Shown here: positions 27,332 through 35,939 of the stretch, one piece after another
How positions within the stretch are numbered: position 1 is the first letter of the stretch
Layout: the number at the start of each line of letters is the position of its first letter
From: Mucilaginibacter aquariorum
Lineage (GTDB): Bacteria; Bacteroidota; Bacteroidia; Sphingobacteriales; Sphingobacteriaceae
Assembly (NCBI RefSeq): GCF_024498135.1
Contig: NZ_JANHOH010000001.1
Span: 682,001-746,000, forward strand
Direction: 5' to 3'
Length of the DNA stretch: 64,000 nucleotides
Translations under genes and position numbers: made by a program
Notes under the pieces: model-generated
Databases searched by the model: none
The model's input: only the letters and a program-made list of their open reading frames with translations
Told to the model about the DNA's origin: nothing

Positions 27332-27796
27332 TTAAACTAATTCAAATAAAGCTTCTATCTCAACCGGGATATTATCGGGCAACGAACCCATACCAACAGC
27401 GCTGCGAACGCCTATACCGTTATCTTCCCCCCAAACTTTTGCAAACAGCTCGCTTGCACCATTTATAATGTATGGATGTTTTTCAAAATCGGGCGTGCAG
27501 TTAACCATGCCTAATACCTTTATTACACGTTTAACCCTATCCAGGCTGCCTAAGTTTGCTTTAATTGTTGCCAGCATAGCTAAGCCAACCTGCCTTGCTG
27601 CAAGCTTTCCGTCTTCCATACTAATGGTTTCGCCTATGCGGCCAATAATAAGGCTGCCATCATCCTGTACAGTACCGTGGCCGGATAGGTAAAGGTATTT
27701 ACCATCAATTAAACAAGGTTTGTAAATACCAAGCGGTTTTGGTGCAGGTGGCAGGCTTAAGCCTAATTCTTTAAAGTTTTGTTCAGCTGAGTTCAT
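27332..27796 (-). CDS. RidA/YjgF-family protein (enamine/imine deaminase type)
   Basis: The 154-residue protein has the chorismate-mutase-like YjgF fold: YKPCLIDGKYLYLSGHGTVQDDG, then a central ARQVGLAMLATIKANLGSLDRVKRVIKV and a C-terminal IGVRSAVGMGSLPDNIPVEIEALF. It is longer at both ends than classical RidA (about 128 residues) and belongs to the larger YjgF-like subgroup. The R and E of the RSAVG...VEIEALF region are present. It is the first gene of a leftward operon with the PLP enzyme, dipeptidase and glucosidase. A repeat element lies 45 bp upstream of its start. Role inferred: removing reactive 2-aminoacrylate made by the PLP enzyme. Confidence 0.9.
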   Translation of the reverse strand: MNSAEQNFKELGLSLPPAPKPLGIYKPCLIDGKYLYLSGHGTVQDDGSLIIGRIGETISMEDGKLAARQVGLAMLATIKANLGSLDRVKRVIKVLGMVNCTPDFEKHPYIINGASELFAKVWGEDNGIGVRSAVGMGSLPDNIPVEIEALFELV

Positions 27797-27840
27797 TTTG
27801 TAAATCTATTATTTAAAAATAAAAAGTAGTATAGTTTTAA

Positions 27841-27968
27841 TTTTAACCACAGAGGTCACAGAGAAAAAGACACAAAGAACACAAAGTAAAATTATGGTTC
27901 TTAATTTAAATTCTGCAGTTAAAATCGCTGCTAACTCTGTGAAACCTCAGTGTCCTCTGTGGTTAAAA
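27841..27968. repeat. CACAGAG-type inverted-repeat element, copy 1
   Basis: TTTTAACCACAGAGG (27841-27855) and CCTCTGTGGTTAAAA (27954-27968) are perfect 15-bp inverted ends of a 128-bp element. Inside are variations on CACAGAG and CACAAAG. There is no coding potential. A second element with related ends is at 55308-55408. It looks like a non-autonomous mobile or fold-back repeat. Confidence 0.75.
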
Positions 27969-27978
27969 ATTTGAAAAC

Positions 27979-28008
27979 AAAAAAAGGCCGGGAACCACCC
28001 CAGCCTTT
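27979..28008 (-). terminator. terminator of the barrel/haloperoxidase operon
   Basis: On the minus strand AAAGGCTGGG pairs with CCCGGCCTTT (one mismatch) around a short loop, followed by seven T. It lies 22 nt beyond the stop of the last gene. Confidence 0.85.
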
Positions 28009-28029
28009 AATTTATATAACCATGTAGTA

Positions 28030-29130
28030 TTAAAGTTTAAACGTTACACCAACATTTACAGCATAGTCTGCAAATGCAGCATCGCCCTGTGCATATACAC
28101 CGGTTAACCGCGTAGTGATTTTATCAGGAACACTTTGTATACGATCGCGAACCATAGCAATCGGAACAAATGTATAAATAGAGAAACTTTTGATGCGATA
28201 GGTGATACCCGGTTCTGCAGATATGATATAACCCGGCCTGCGGAAACCATTACTGCCACCAACCAGATCTTTAGCCGGTAAACACTCTTCACGTACACCT
28301 GCCGAGAAGTTAAATTTGCCCACACCATAATTTGCGCCAACCCTAATCATAAACTGATCCGGAACGCTCATTATATCACTACCGTTACTTACTGCTTTGG
28401 CACTTGGCGTACCGCCGCGTGCAGATGATACACCATTTTGCTCGCGTGGACTGATCATGTAATAGAAAGTGCCATACAGGCCAAAATTATGCGAGAAGTT
28501 ATAGTATCCGTTTAATTCGGTTATAATACCAGTGCCACCATCACCTAACTGTATAGACTGATCAACCGGGCCTAATAATTTTGCACCGCCAACGCCGGTG
28601 TTTTGAAAATAATCCTGATAGTTATAGCTTCCGGTAGGCAGCTTTAATCCTAAACCTGCCTGAATATTTCCTTTACGGGCTTTAGCCGGGTTTAATAACC
28701 AGGCGTAGGCTTTCACGCTTACATCACCTATGCCAAATGAATGTGTATCATGTCTTTCTTTACCGCCATGTTCATATAATGAAGAGCGGACGTTATTAAG
28801 TATGGGTACATCTATTGAAAATGACCAACGGTTGTTGAAGATGCGGGTAAGTGTAAAATCCTGAGCGAATGAATGGTTAATAACATTGGTACCCAATGCA
28901 ATACGTTGTTTTTGCTCTTGTTTGCCTACAAAGTGTTTGTATGAGCGGTAGTATCTGCTATTGGCGTTAAAAAGCCAGCTGCCGCTTGATGACAGGCTAT
29001 CCGGGTGTTCATCCATAGCGCACAGGCCACCTGTACTTCTGATGGCCACGCAACCCTGCGCGTTTACATTTGTATTATTAAAGAATAAGTAAATAGCAAT
29101 TCCGATAAAAAATTTATAAGTAAATTTCAT
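28030..29130 (-). CDS. putative outer-membrane beta-barrel protein
   Basis: The 366-residue protein has a signal peptide (MKFTYKFFIGIAIYLFF, cleavage near VNAQ). A short Cys-containing segment (GCVAIRSTGGLCAM) leads into a barrel made of alternating strands such as SWLFNANSRYYRSY, RWSFSIDVPIL, GDVSVKAYAWLL and NIQAGLGLKLPTG. The last strand ends VNVGVTFKL with a C-terminal hydrophobic residue suited to BAM assembly. The pattern resembles transporter-type barrels of the Phenol_MetA_deg/FadL-like class. The specific family is uncertain. It is the last gene of a four-gene operon and has a terminator. It may act with the second barrel at 31600-32541. Confidence 0.78.
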   Translation of the reverse strand: MKFTYKFFIGIAIYLFFNNTNVNAQGCVAIRSTGGLCAMDEHPDSLSSSGSWLFNANSRYYRSYKHFVGKQEQKQRIALGTNVINHSFAQDFTLTRIFNNRWSFSIDVPILNNVRSSLYEHGGKERHDTHSFGIGDVSVKAYAWLLNPAKARKGNIQAGLGLKLPTGSYNYQDYFQNTGVGGAKLLGPVDQSIQLGDGGTGIITELNGYYNFSHNFGLYGTFYYMISPREQNGVSSARGGTPSAKAVSNGSDIMSVPDQFMIRVGANYGVGKFNFSAGVREECLPAKDLVGGSNGFRRPGYIISAEPGITYRIKSFSIYTFVPIAMVRDRIQSVPDKITTRLTGVYAQGDAAFADYAVNVGVTFKL

Positions 29131-29231
29131 GTTTATGATTTATGTAAAAAGGTTAAATGTTGTTGTAATACAGCCGACACACAATAAGGATTGGCTATAA
29201 CCCGTATCCAGGGTTTATATTTATAATTGTT

Positions 29232-30026
29232 TTAAATGTGATTATTTTTAAAAGTGGGCACTTTGAGATTGGACGATACTTGCTTAGTTGCAAACCATAA
29301 TGCTATAAGGGTGCAATAGCTGCCGCCACGCTCTATCCATTCAAATAGCCCATAATGCGGGTACAGCAATTCGCTTGAAATTTTCCATATTATGAATAAA
29401 AGAAGGATGCTTCGGATAGGCTTAATTAATACAATAAGGGCGGCGGCTATTTCAAATACACCAACAAACTGTGCAACTTTTGCAGGGTTGGTAAACCCTA
29501 TTGCCGCATACTGGCTTAACAAACCTTTCTTTTGAATAATGTTTAACCAGCCATGCCCCATCAGCAGCAAGAAACCAACTGTTTTTAAACAATTGAATAC
29601 ATTTTGTATCGTAATGGCGTCAACCGCAGCATTGGGGTTAATGGGTACAAATAACTGGCGAAAGCTTTTAATCCCTCCCGATAGGATAAGGAGCGCAAGT
29701 GGTGCACCAAAGTTACCGGCACGCTCTATAAACTCCGCAAACGGCTCGCCGGATACAGGGCGCAAAAAGGCTGTTACTCCCCCCCATATAACCAACCACA
29801 AGGCAATGGCACGAATAGGGTAAAACAACATTATTACTCCCAGTAAAATATCGCACACACCAACCCATGGCATTAAAGCATAGGCAGTATCGGTACCAAT
29901 ACCAAATACGGCAAAATAGTTACACCATATTTGTTTTGTAATAACACCAAATATACCATGCCCTATAAAGCACATAGCCACAGCTATACGTAAAACATAA
30001 TGTATTTTTTGTTCGGTCCTAAGCAT
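29232..30026 (-). CDS. DoxX-like integral membrane protein with internal duplication
   Basis: The product is about 264 residues and almost entirely membrane-embedded, probably eight helices. Two halves repeat the same landmarks. Half one has FIGHGIFGV, WVGVCDILLG, YPIRAIALWLVIWG and FIERAGNFGAPLAL. Half two has LMGHGWLNI, FVGVFEIAAA, KPIRSILLLFIIWK and WIERGGSYCTLIAL. Each half matches a DoxX-like four-helix unit. The ATG at 30026 is preferred. A GTG at 30038 overlapping the stop of the upstream gene by one base would add four residues and would imply coupling. The role is unknown; DoxX relatives take part in thiosulfate or quinone-linked redox in other organisms. Confidence 0.8.
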   Translation of the reverse strand: MLRTEQKIHYVLRIAVAMCFIGHGIFGVITKQIWCNYFAVFGIGTDTAYALMPWVGVCDILLGVIMLFYPIRAIALWLVIWGGVTAFLRPVSGEPFAEFIERAGNFGAPLALLILSGGIKSFRQLFVPINPNAAVDAITIQNVFNCLKTVGFLLLMGHGWLNIIQKKGLLSQYAAIGFTNPAKVAQFVGVFEIAAALIVLIKPIRSILLLFIIWKISSELLYPHYGLFEWIERGGSYCTLIALWFATKQVSSNLKVPTFKNNHI

Positions 30027-30037
30027 ACCCTCTCTCA

Positions 30038-31591
30038 CTATTTCCCTCCGCCGTCTGTTTTGGCCCTGTTTACAGCATACTCGCCAACTTTAATACCACT
30101 GGCCAAACCTGCATCGCAATCACTGCGGTAATGTATACCACCGTATAATCTTGACATACCGGCTTCTTTTGCCATTGTCATAAATTGTGTTGCTTTTTCA
30201 GGCACCAGGTAACTCAAAACGGTAGCAGCAGCACCACTGAATGTAGAGTGGCCTGATGTATATGACGGAAAGTTTGGTATGCCCGTAAGCGTTTTTATGT
30301 TAAACATGGTTTGTGTTGGGCGGGGATTAAAGTAAAAATATTTGGCATCCCAGCAAACAATAGCAGCATCCATTTCGGCCATGTTAAGTAATGCGAAATT
30401 ACGCGCCCAGCGTACTTCACTGTAATTATGTTTAACAAATTCATCGGCAGCAATAACATTCCAGTGCCCTGTAGGGGTTACTGTACCTGCACCATCTGCC
30501 CAGAATGCAACAATACGTTCATGCTCGCGGCTATGATCGTTACTCATAGCCAATACCTCATCAGCTTCTTTTTTAAACTCGGGCGAACCGGTTGAATATG
30601 GTGCGGGCGGGCGGATAGATGGTATAGTTGAGTTTTCAAATAAAAACGGCTTTACCTTTGAAAACAATGGCAGCATTGGCGGGCGTTTTGGCAATTCAAG
30701 GCTTATCCATGGCACCTGGCCGGTTGCAGATGTATTTGTTTCAAATGCTTTCCAGTCCTCTGGTTTGCCAATAGCCGCACCAGCGCCGTCTGTGCGTGCA
30801 CGGGCTAAAAATACAGCTGCTACTTGTTTACCAAGGGCTTCGCCTGCATCCATATCAGAGCGGGTATTAGCACCTGCCATAATGCGGTATAGTTTTTCTT
30901 CAGCAACTTTCTTTTGGATATAATCCAGATCACCAGGGAAAAGCAATTCCATCATTTTGGCAGTAACACCTGCCACTACAGCATCTTCGCTTGGATACGA
31001 AGGCAAATCTGACTTAGGAACAAGCGCTTGTATAGCCGGGTCATTTTTGTAAGGTGCCGGGCGACCAAATTGCTTTTTAAATTTCCATGTCTGTACAAGT
31101 GCATCATACTGCGCAGCACTTACATAAGCATAGGCACGTGCTGCATATGGCGGGTTTGAAAACGGAAACAATGGATATGCTAACGGGTTAGCTGCACTTG
31201 GCGCAGGATAAGTGCCATCATTATTTTGATATGGCGGCAGGTTATGTTTTGCAACAAGTTCGCGCAAAATCTCGTTCCACCTTAATACCGAGCCAGCGCT
31301 CCAGTATTTGATAATATCTTTTTGTTCGTTGGTAAGGTTACGCTGATAGCTTTTTATCTCGTTAAGATCTGCCAGGTAGTTTGGCGTAGTAATAGCATCG
31401 GGCGTAGCCACGGTAAATGTAGATGACGCTGTTAATACTGGCGTCCAGGTATCAGCATCAAGATCAATGTTAGCTGGCGCTAATGCAGGGTATAACTGGT
31501 TACGCTCCTGGATATCCTTTTTGCATGATGAACTAAATACCGATATGGCTATCATCATTACAGGAATTATATTGAGTATGTTTCTTTTCAT
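30038..31591 (-). CDS. PAP2 / vanadium-haloperoxidase-like lipoprotein
   Basis: The 517-residue protein has a lipoprotein signal ending VFSSSCKKD, so it is anchored in the envelope. The C-terminal domain contains the full acid-phosphatase/haloperoxidase signature in order: K(YFYFNP)RP near residue 410, SYTSGHSTFSGA, and SRLYGGIHYRSDCDAG with the catalytic His and Asp. The N-terminal half is helical, with YAYVSAAQYDALV and YPSEDAVVAGVTAKMM as in vanadium-chloroperoxidase-like bacterial proteins. It could be a phosphatase or a halide-oxidising enzyme; the residues fit both. It lies between a barrel gene (8 bp upstream) and the DoxX-like gene with which it shares its end. Confidence 0.88.
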   Translation of the reverse strand: MKRNILNIIPVMMIAISVFSSSCKKDIQERNQLYPALAPANIDLDADTWTPVLTASSTFTVATPDAITTPNYLADLNEIKSYQRNLTNEQKDIIKYWSAGSVLRWNEILRELVAKHNLPPYQNNDGTYPAPSAANPLAYPLFPFSNPPYAARAYAYVSAAQYDALVQTWKFKKQFGRPAPYKNDPAIQALVPKSDLPSYPSEDAVVAGVTAKMMELLFPGDLDYIQKKVAEEKLYRIMAGANTRSDMDAGEALGKQVAAVFLARARTDGAGAAIGKPEDWKAFETNTSATGQVPWISLELPKRPPMLPLFSKVKPFLFENSTIPSIRPPAPYSTGSPEFKKEADEVLAMSNDHSREHERIVAFWADGAGTVTPTGHWNVIAADEFVKHNYSEVRWARNFALLNMAEMDAAIVCWDAKYFYFNPRPTQTMFNIKTLTGIPNFPSYTSGHSTFSGAAATVLSYLVPEKATQFMTMAKEAGMSRLYGGIHYRSDCDAGLASGIKVGEYAVNRAKTDGGGK

Positions 31592-31599
31592 GATTGTTC

Positions 31600-32541
31600 T
31601 TATTTATCAGATTTATCCTTTTTTACCGCAAACACGTAGTACAAACCACCAAAAAACGATCTGTTTTGACCAACATTACGGCCTTTTAACACATAGTTGC
31701 CTCCGGCAGTAAGTTCAAGGCCCGGTATAGATTGAAACATGTATTTGAATATGGCCCCCGCCATAGTTGCATCCATATTGTTGCTTGGGAAAGGCATATT
31801 ATTTTTTGTGATATCGAAGCCGCCAATTGTATTAAACTTAGTTAAAGTTGCTTCGGCATTAAATTTTAAGCTGCGGTAACCGGTGCTAACCAAAAAGTTT
31901 GTAGCATTTGGCATAGCCACCTGATTGGTGTAATGCATTTCGGTAGTGTAATAAGAGTCGCGATCAATAGTTATATTGTCCTTACGTACATACTGGCCAG
32001 AACCCGCAACAAAGAACCTGCCTACCTGATAATTTAGCAAACCACGCAGGGCGATGCTTTTACTACGCATACCTAACGATAAAGGAAGATAATCTGCCTG
32101 GTAATCGCCAACAGGGATCACACCTGATGCAATAGCATGTAAGCTTAATAAACCAGTGCCCACCTCTTGCTTAACAGCCAGCCATTTAACAGCCAAACTA
32201 ATATCCTGCACACCACGCTGGCCCCTTAAAGTACCTGCCGATGCATTTGATGTAATGTAAGGTATCATAAATAATAAGTTTACCCTATTGCTTAAACCGT
32301 AGTTACCGCCAACAGCATAAACGTTGCTGCTTATTGTTCCAAGGTTTAAGTTTTCGCGTTTAAAGGTACCTTCCCAGTAATGGTCCCAGCTATTGTGGGT
32401 GTACACGCCGGCGGCACAGAAATAATTTTTAGGGATCATTAAAGCATCGTTTTCAGTTTGAGCGCTTGCCGGTTGAAAGAACCCGGCACAAACTAAAACA
32501 ACTAAACAATACTTGAATATATATTGTAAACAGTGTTTCAT
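31600..32541 (-). CDS. putative outer-membrane beta-barrel protein
   Basis: The 313-residue protein has a signal peptide (cleavage near FFQPASAQ) and amphipathic strands throughout: NYGLSNRVNLLFMIPYI, DISLAVKWLAVK, LSLHAIASGVIPVG, NFLVSTGYRSLKFNAEATL and GLELTAGGNYVLKGRNVG. It ends FFGGLYYVFAVKKDKSDK. The final strand is followed by a charged tail, unlike many barrels. It is the first gene of the operon with the haloperoxidase-like lipoprotein, DoxX-like protein and second barrel. Both barrels look like small transporter-type porins. The substrate is unknown. Confidence 0.78.
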   Translation of the reverse strand: MKHCLQYIFKYCLVVLVCAGFFQPASAQTENDALMIPKNYFCAAGVYTHNSWDHYWEGTFKRENLNLGTISSNVYAVGGNYGLSNRVNLLFMIPYITSNASAGTLRGQRGVQDISLAVKWLAVKQEVGTGLLSLHAIASGVIPVGDYQADYLPLSLGMRSKSIALRGLLNYQVGRFFVAGSGQYVRKDNITIDRDSYYTTEMHYTNQVAMPNATNFLVSTGYRSLKFNAEATLTKFNTIGGFDITKNNMPFPSNNMDATMAGAIFKYMFQSIPGLELTAGGNYVLKGRNVGQNRSFFGGLYYVFAVKKDKSDK

Positions 32542-32718
32542 ATAAATTTTTAAGTAAGAAGTACAATAAGCGTATTAAGCATCAGCTGCTAACAATCTCA
32601 CAATTAGTAGCTGACGCTAAATATTCACTTCGCAGATATGAATAAATGTGCCGCATTACGACAAAGCGCAGCAACAGCGGTATTCAAATCAGGAATATTA
32701 AGTTAAATGGAATATTAA

Positions 32719-33273
32719 TCAACCGATGTGATTAGGCGGTTTGCCCGGCGATTCGATATAAGGATGAGTTAATTTGGAAGATATAGGGTTTTCTCTTCTA
32801 TCGATGGAATCTGTAAAACTTAAAAATGTGAAGCTTACCTCAGGATTATTATACTCCGAGCTTACTGACGATACCTTTTTAATAGGCGCCTCTTGTCCCT
32901 TTTTACTTAGGGGAGCATCGCTTACATTTTTAGCTACAATTATATTGGCATTAAAAAGCTTTGTTTTTACACTGTTTGCAATACAAACCAGGTACATGGT
33001 GTCACGGGTCATTTTAACGCCCACGTAATTATAAAAACCATCTTTTAACTGAATTTGGCCCTGCACATGTTCATAATCGGCCCAGTCTGATGTTCCGGAG
33101 TTATGCACCGGGATCTTTATTTGTACAAGCTGGGTGGCATCTACCTTGTTCTCATAGATCTGTTTAATGATCTGCACTTCGGAACGATGAATGAAATATT
33201 CGAAAATAAGGCTATACCCACCTGTATTAAACAGATGTATGCTAAGTAATAATAAAGCAAAAAACCTTCTCAC
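32719..33273 (-). CDS. hypothetical signal-peptide protein (184 aa)
   Basis: The N-terminus MRRFFALLLLSIHLFNTGGY is a signal peptide or membrane anchor. Next is FEYFIHRSEVQIIKQIYENKVDATQLVQIKIPVHN, then a beta-rich part with YNYVGVKMTRDTMYLVCIAN. The tail is low-complexity and proline-rich, ending ESPGKPPNHIG. I recognise the layout as a recurrent secreted hypothetical of Sphingobacteriales, but no function is known to me. Such genes often stand upstream of metal- or TonB-related genes, which is not the case here. It is monocistronic, with over 100 bp on each side. Confidence 0.75.
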   Translation of the reverse strand: MRRFFALLLLSIHLFNTGGYSLIFEYFIHRSEVQIIKQIYENKVDATQLVQIKIPVHNSGTSDWADYEHVQGQIQLKDGFYNYVGVKMTRDTMYLVCIANSVKTKLFNANIIVAKNVSDAPLSKKGQEAPIKKVSSVSSEYNNPEVSFTFLSFTDSIDRRENPISSKLTHPYIESPGKPPNHIG

Positions 33274-33389
33274 AGTTCGTTAGTATTAGGGACAATACAG
33301 GGTAAATATATGTATTTATTTAACTATAACAAAAAAATTACAAAAAAGCCCTTAGCTATTAAAACAATCTTAAGAACCAATTGTAAGGG

Positions 33390-34514
33390 TTACTTATCCG
33401 GGTTAAAAATAGCTACCGCGACCCTTGAATCGGCACAGCCATAATACAAAAACCATTTCTTTTGGAAATAAACCAATCCCTCCATAAATACAGTGCCTGC
33501 AGGATATTGTCCGCTTTTTTCAAATGCTTCTTGTGGTACAAAAAAGGGCTTATCTAATCTGCGAATTGCTTTAGTTGGATCGCTTGCCGAAAACATTACC
33601 TGCCCGCCACAATACGAGTTTGCAGTATAATGCTTATCGCCATAAGTGATGTTATTTTTGCCATTGTACAACAATAGAATGCCTTTTGGAGTAATTATTG
33701 CCGGAGGGCCGCACTCGGTTAAATCACTGTCGAAGTAATTTTTGCGGGGCGATATCAGTGCTTTAAGGCTGCCATCATTGTTCATTAAAGGGGCCCAGTT
33801 TATCAGATCTGTGGAGGTAGCGGCATACACACCGGTTTCGCCCCAGTACATCCAATACTTCCCATTAATTTTCGCGATTATCTGCTTTCCGCCTGTTAGT
33901 TTTGTTATAATGGATGCCGATTTACTGGCGATATTAAAGAACCTGCCGTTGTATGCCTTGCGAAATATAGGGCCATGCTTCGTCCACTTTTTTAGATCTT
34001 TTGATGTGGCTACACCTAAACGCGGCATATCGTGGTTCCATTGGGTATAGAAAACGACATACGTTCCGTTGGCGGTCATAGCAACGCGTGGGTCTTCACA
34101 ACCACCTGTCCACTCAAATTCTTTCTGGCTATCATTATCGGGGTATAACACTGGTACAGGCGACCGCTTAACCGAAATACCGTTGCTGCTTTCGGCCAGG
34201 CCAAGGCGGGAAGTCCTGCCCCCTATCCCGGTGCCCGATTTATCTTCGGCGCGATAAAGAATATATATTTTGCCATTTTTTATGGTAGCAGCGGGGTTAA
34301 AGGTGTCGTTAGATTCCCAATCCATTTGCTTTTTGCGCATGGGGTCATAAAAACGTGTTGTAGTATCGGGACTTATCAATGGGTTAACCCCAGCCGGCCG
34401 CACAAATGGGCCAAAAGCCCAGGATGGTAATTCGTCGGTTTGTGCCGATACGGAGCCTGCTGTTAATACAAGCAGGATTAAAACACGAATAATTTTGTAA
34501 AAATCTCTCATCAT
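33390..34514 (-). CDS. secreted GH130-like glycosidase / mannoside phosphorylase family protein
   Basis: The 374-residue protein has a signal peptide (cleavage near GSVSAQ) and a five-bladed beta-propeller. Landmarks are DTFNPAATIKNGKIYILYRAED, EWTGGCEDPRVAM with the catalytic-type Asp, TYVVFYTQWN, KYWMYWGETGVYAATS, LTECGPPAIITPKGILLLYNG, and YPAGTVFMEGLVYFQKKWFLYYGCADS. This is the GH130 order. Export and the lack of a clear phosphate-binding set suggest a hydrolase (beta-mannosidase type) rather than a phosphorylase, which is inference. The methyltransferase gene ends only 2 bp before it, so the two may share a transcript. Confidence 0.85.
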   Translation of the reverse strand: MMRDFYKIIRVLILLVLTAGSVSAQTDELPSWAFGPFVRPAGVNPLISPDTTTRFYDPMRKKQMDWESNDTFNPAATIKNGKIYILYRAEDKSGTGIGGRTSRLGLAESSNGISVKRSPVPVLYPDNDSQKEFEWTGGCEDPRVAMTANGTYVVFYTQWNHDMPRLGVATSKDLKKWTKHGPIFRKAYNGRFFNIASKSASIITKLTGGKQIIAKINGKYWMYWGETGVYAATSTDLINWAPLMNNDGSLKALISPRKNYFDSDLTECGPPAIITPKGILLLYNGKNNITYGDKHYTANSYCGGQVMFSASDPTKAIRRLDKPFFVPQEAFEKSGQYPAGTVFMEGLVYFQKKWFLYYGCADSRVAVAIFNPDK

Positions 34515-34516
34515 AA

Positions 34517-35206
34517 TTAATTAACAGGTGTTAACCTTACCAGGTATTGATCCATATCGTCTTCATATAAAAGCTCCGTTACCCAACCTTCTTCGGCAGC
34601 AACCGCTTTTAGTTTTTCATGGTCGATATATAACCATTTAAACCAGTCGGTTTTTTTCCCTTTGTAGGCATACTGATATAGCAATTCGCCATAGTATTCG
34701 CCTTGGGGTAAATCACCTTCATACAAATAAGCAATATCAGAAGAATCAAATAATAACTGGCCGCCCTTATTCAGCAGCGTTTTGGTATGCCGTAAAAATA
34801 GGTGTAATTGTTGAATAGTACCACATAGCCCTATACCATTCATCATTAATAATAAGGTATCGTATTTATCTGCCTGATAGGTGAAAATATCTTTTGCTAT
34901 TGCATGTTTAACCCCGCGCTGCAGCATAACAGTAACAGCCAAACCCGATATATCCAGTGCGGTAATTTCTAATCCCTTATCCTGTAATATTAAAGCATGG
35001 CTACCGGCACCCGCACCAATATCCAAAACTTTGCCGTGGCATTTATTAAGTGCGATTAGTTCCAGGTCGGGCATTTCCTCTTCGGTACGGAAATATGCAT
35101 CCAGCGGCATCTCTTCTTTTGGACCGTAGGTGTTGTTTATCCATAACTTATGCTTGCCGGCATTTTTAAAGTGATCAAATAATGCCTGCCCAAATATATC
35201 TTTCAA
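34517..35206 (-). CDS. class I SAM-dependent methyltransferase
   Basis: The 229-residue cytoplasmic protein has the Rossmann methyltransferase fold. Motif I is VLDIGAGAGSHALIL (about 62-76), the motif II region is LEITALDISGLAV, then ITYQADKYDTLLLMMNGIG as the post-motif strand, and TLLNKGGQLLFDSSD. The substrate cannot be inferred. It lies upstream of the GH130-like gene with a 2-bp gap, so the two are probably co-transcribed although their biochemistry is not obviously linked. Confidence 0.9.
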   Translation of the reverse strand: MKDIFGQALFDHFKNAGKHKLWINNTYGPKEEMPLDAYFRTEEEMPDLELIALNKCHGKVLDIGAGAGSHALILQDKGLEITALDISGLAVTVMLQRGVKHAIAKDIFTYQADKYDTLLLMMNGIGLCGTIQQLHLFLRHTKTLLNKGGQLLFDSSDIAYLYEGDLPQGEYYGELLYQYAYKGKKTDWFKWLYIDHEKLKAVAAEEGWVTELLYEDDMDQYLVRLTPVN

Positions 35207-35255
35207 GTAATTTGTAATTTATACAGACCAAAGAAAGGAATTGTATGCTAAAGCG

Positions 35256-35747
35256 TCAATCTTTTTTCTTCACAATGCTAAGCTCACCGGTATTTTCCAT
35301 GTAAATCTCTTTTACATTATTAAGGGTATCTTCATTTGCTTTCAGGCGTACATCGCTCATCAGGTCATCTTGTGTCATAAGACATTTATGCAGATTTCTT
35401 TCGTTGATATGGCCATCCTGATAAAGTAATATCTTTTCGCCTTTTAAAAGTTTGCTAACTGGTTTGCTGTATAAAATAACCCACCCCAATATCCGGTGAA
35501 TTAAAACCAGAACCAGGCAGGCCGCTACTGTAGCCATAAACGGGGAAGCACCAACTACAGCCCTGCTCAATACCGCACCAAGTATAATGGTAATAGTGAT
35601 ATCAAAGGCCGACTTTTTGCCGAACGTCCTTTTTCCAGATATATGTATCAAGGCGAGCGCTATAAAGTAAACCACAAATGCCCTTGCGCTCATTTGCGAT
35701 AAGGTGAGATCTTTACCCTCGCCGAATATTTTGATAATGATATCCAT
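35256..35747 (-). CDS. DUF421 (YetF-like) membrane protein
   Basis: The 163-residue protein has three N-terminal membrane helices (about 22-40, 50-68, 72-92) followed by a cytoplasmic alpha/beta domain. HISGKRTFGKKSAFDITITIILG and PVSKLLKGEKILLYQDGHI are the hallmark segments of DUF421. A short acidic and then lysine-rich tail (ENTGELSIVKKKD) closes the protein. YetF-type proteins are tied to envelope stress in Bacillus; the biochemical role is unknown. It is monocistronic and on the same strand as its neighbours. Confidence 0.9.
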   Translation of the reverse strand: MDIIIKIFGEGKDLTLSQMSARAFVVYFIALALIHISGKRTFGKKSAFDITITIILGAVLSRAVVGASPFMATVAACLVLVLIHRILGWVILYSKPVSKLLKGEKILLYQDGHINERNLHKCLMTQDDLMSDVRLKANEDTLNNVKEIYMENTGELSIVKKKD

Positions 35748-35883
35748 AGATTGATACTTGTATTAAAATAACATTAACACGTTGCTAAATTATAATACAA
35801 ACACAATGGAATTGTTTGCCGGCAAGTATAAAATTAGCTTGTAAGCTTATGTTAATCAAGTTTATAGGCTAAGGTTAACCGCA

Positions 35884-35910
35884 CAAAAAAGACCCCGAAC
35901 CGGAGCCTTT
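35884..35910 (-). terminator. terminator of the oxidoreductase operon
   Basis: On the minus strand GGCTCCG pairs with CGGGGTC, using two G-T pairs around a 3-nt loop, followed by six T. It lies about 30 nt beyond the stop of the last SDR gene. Confidence 0.7.
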
Positions 35911-35939
35911 GTAATATTAAGTTTGAAAAATTAAAACTG

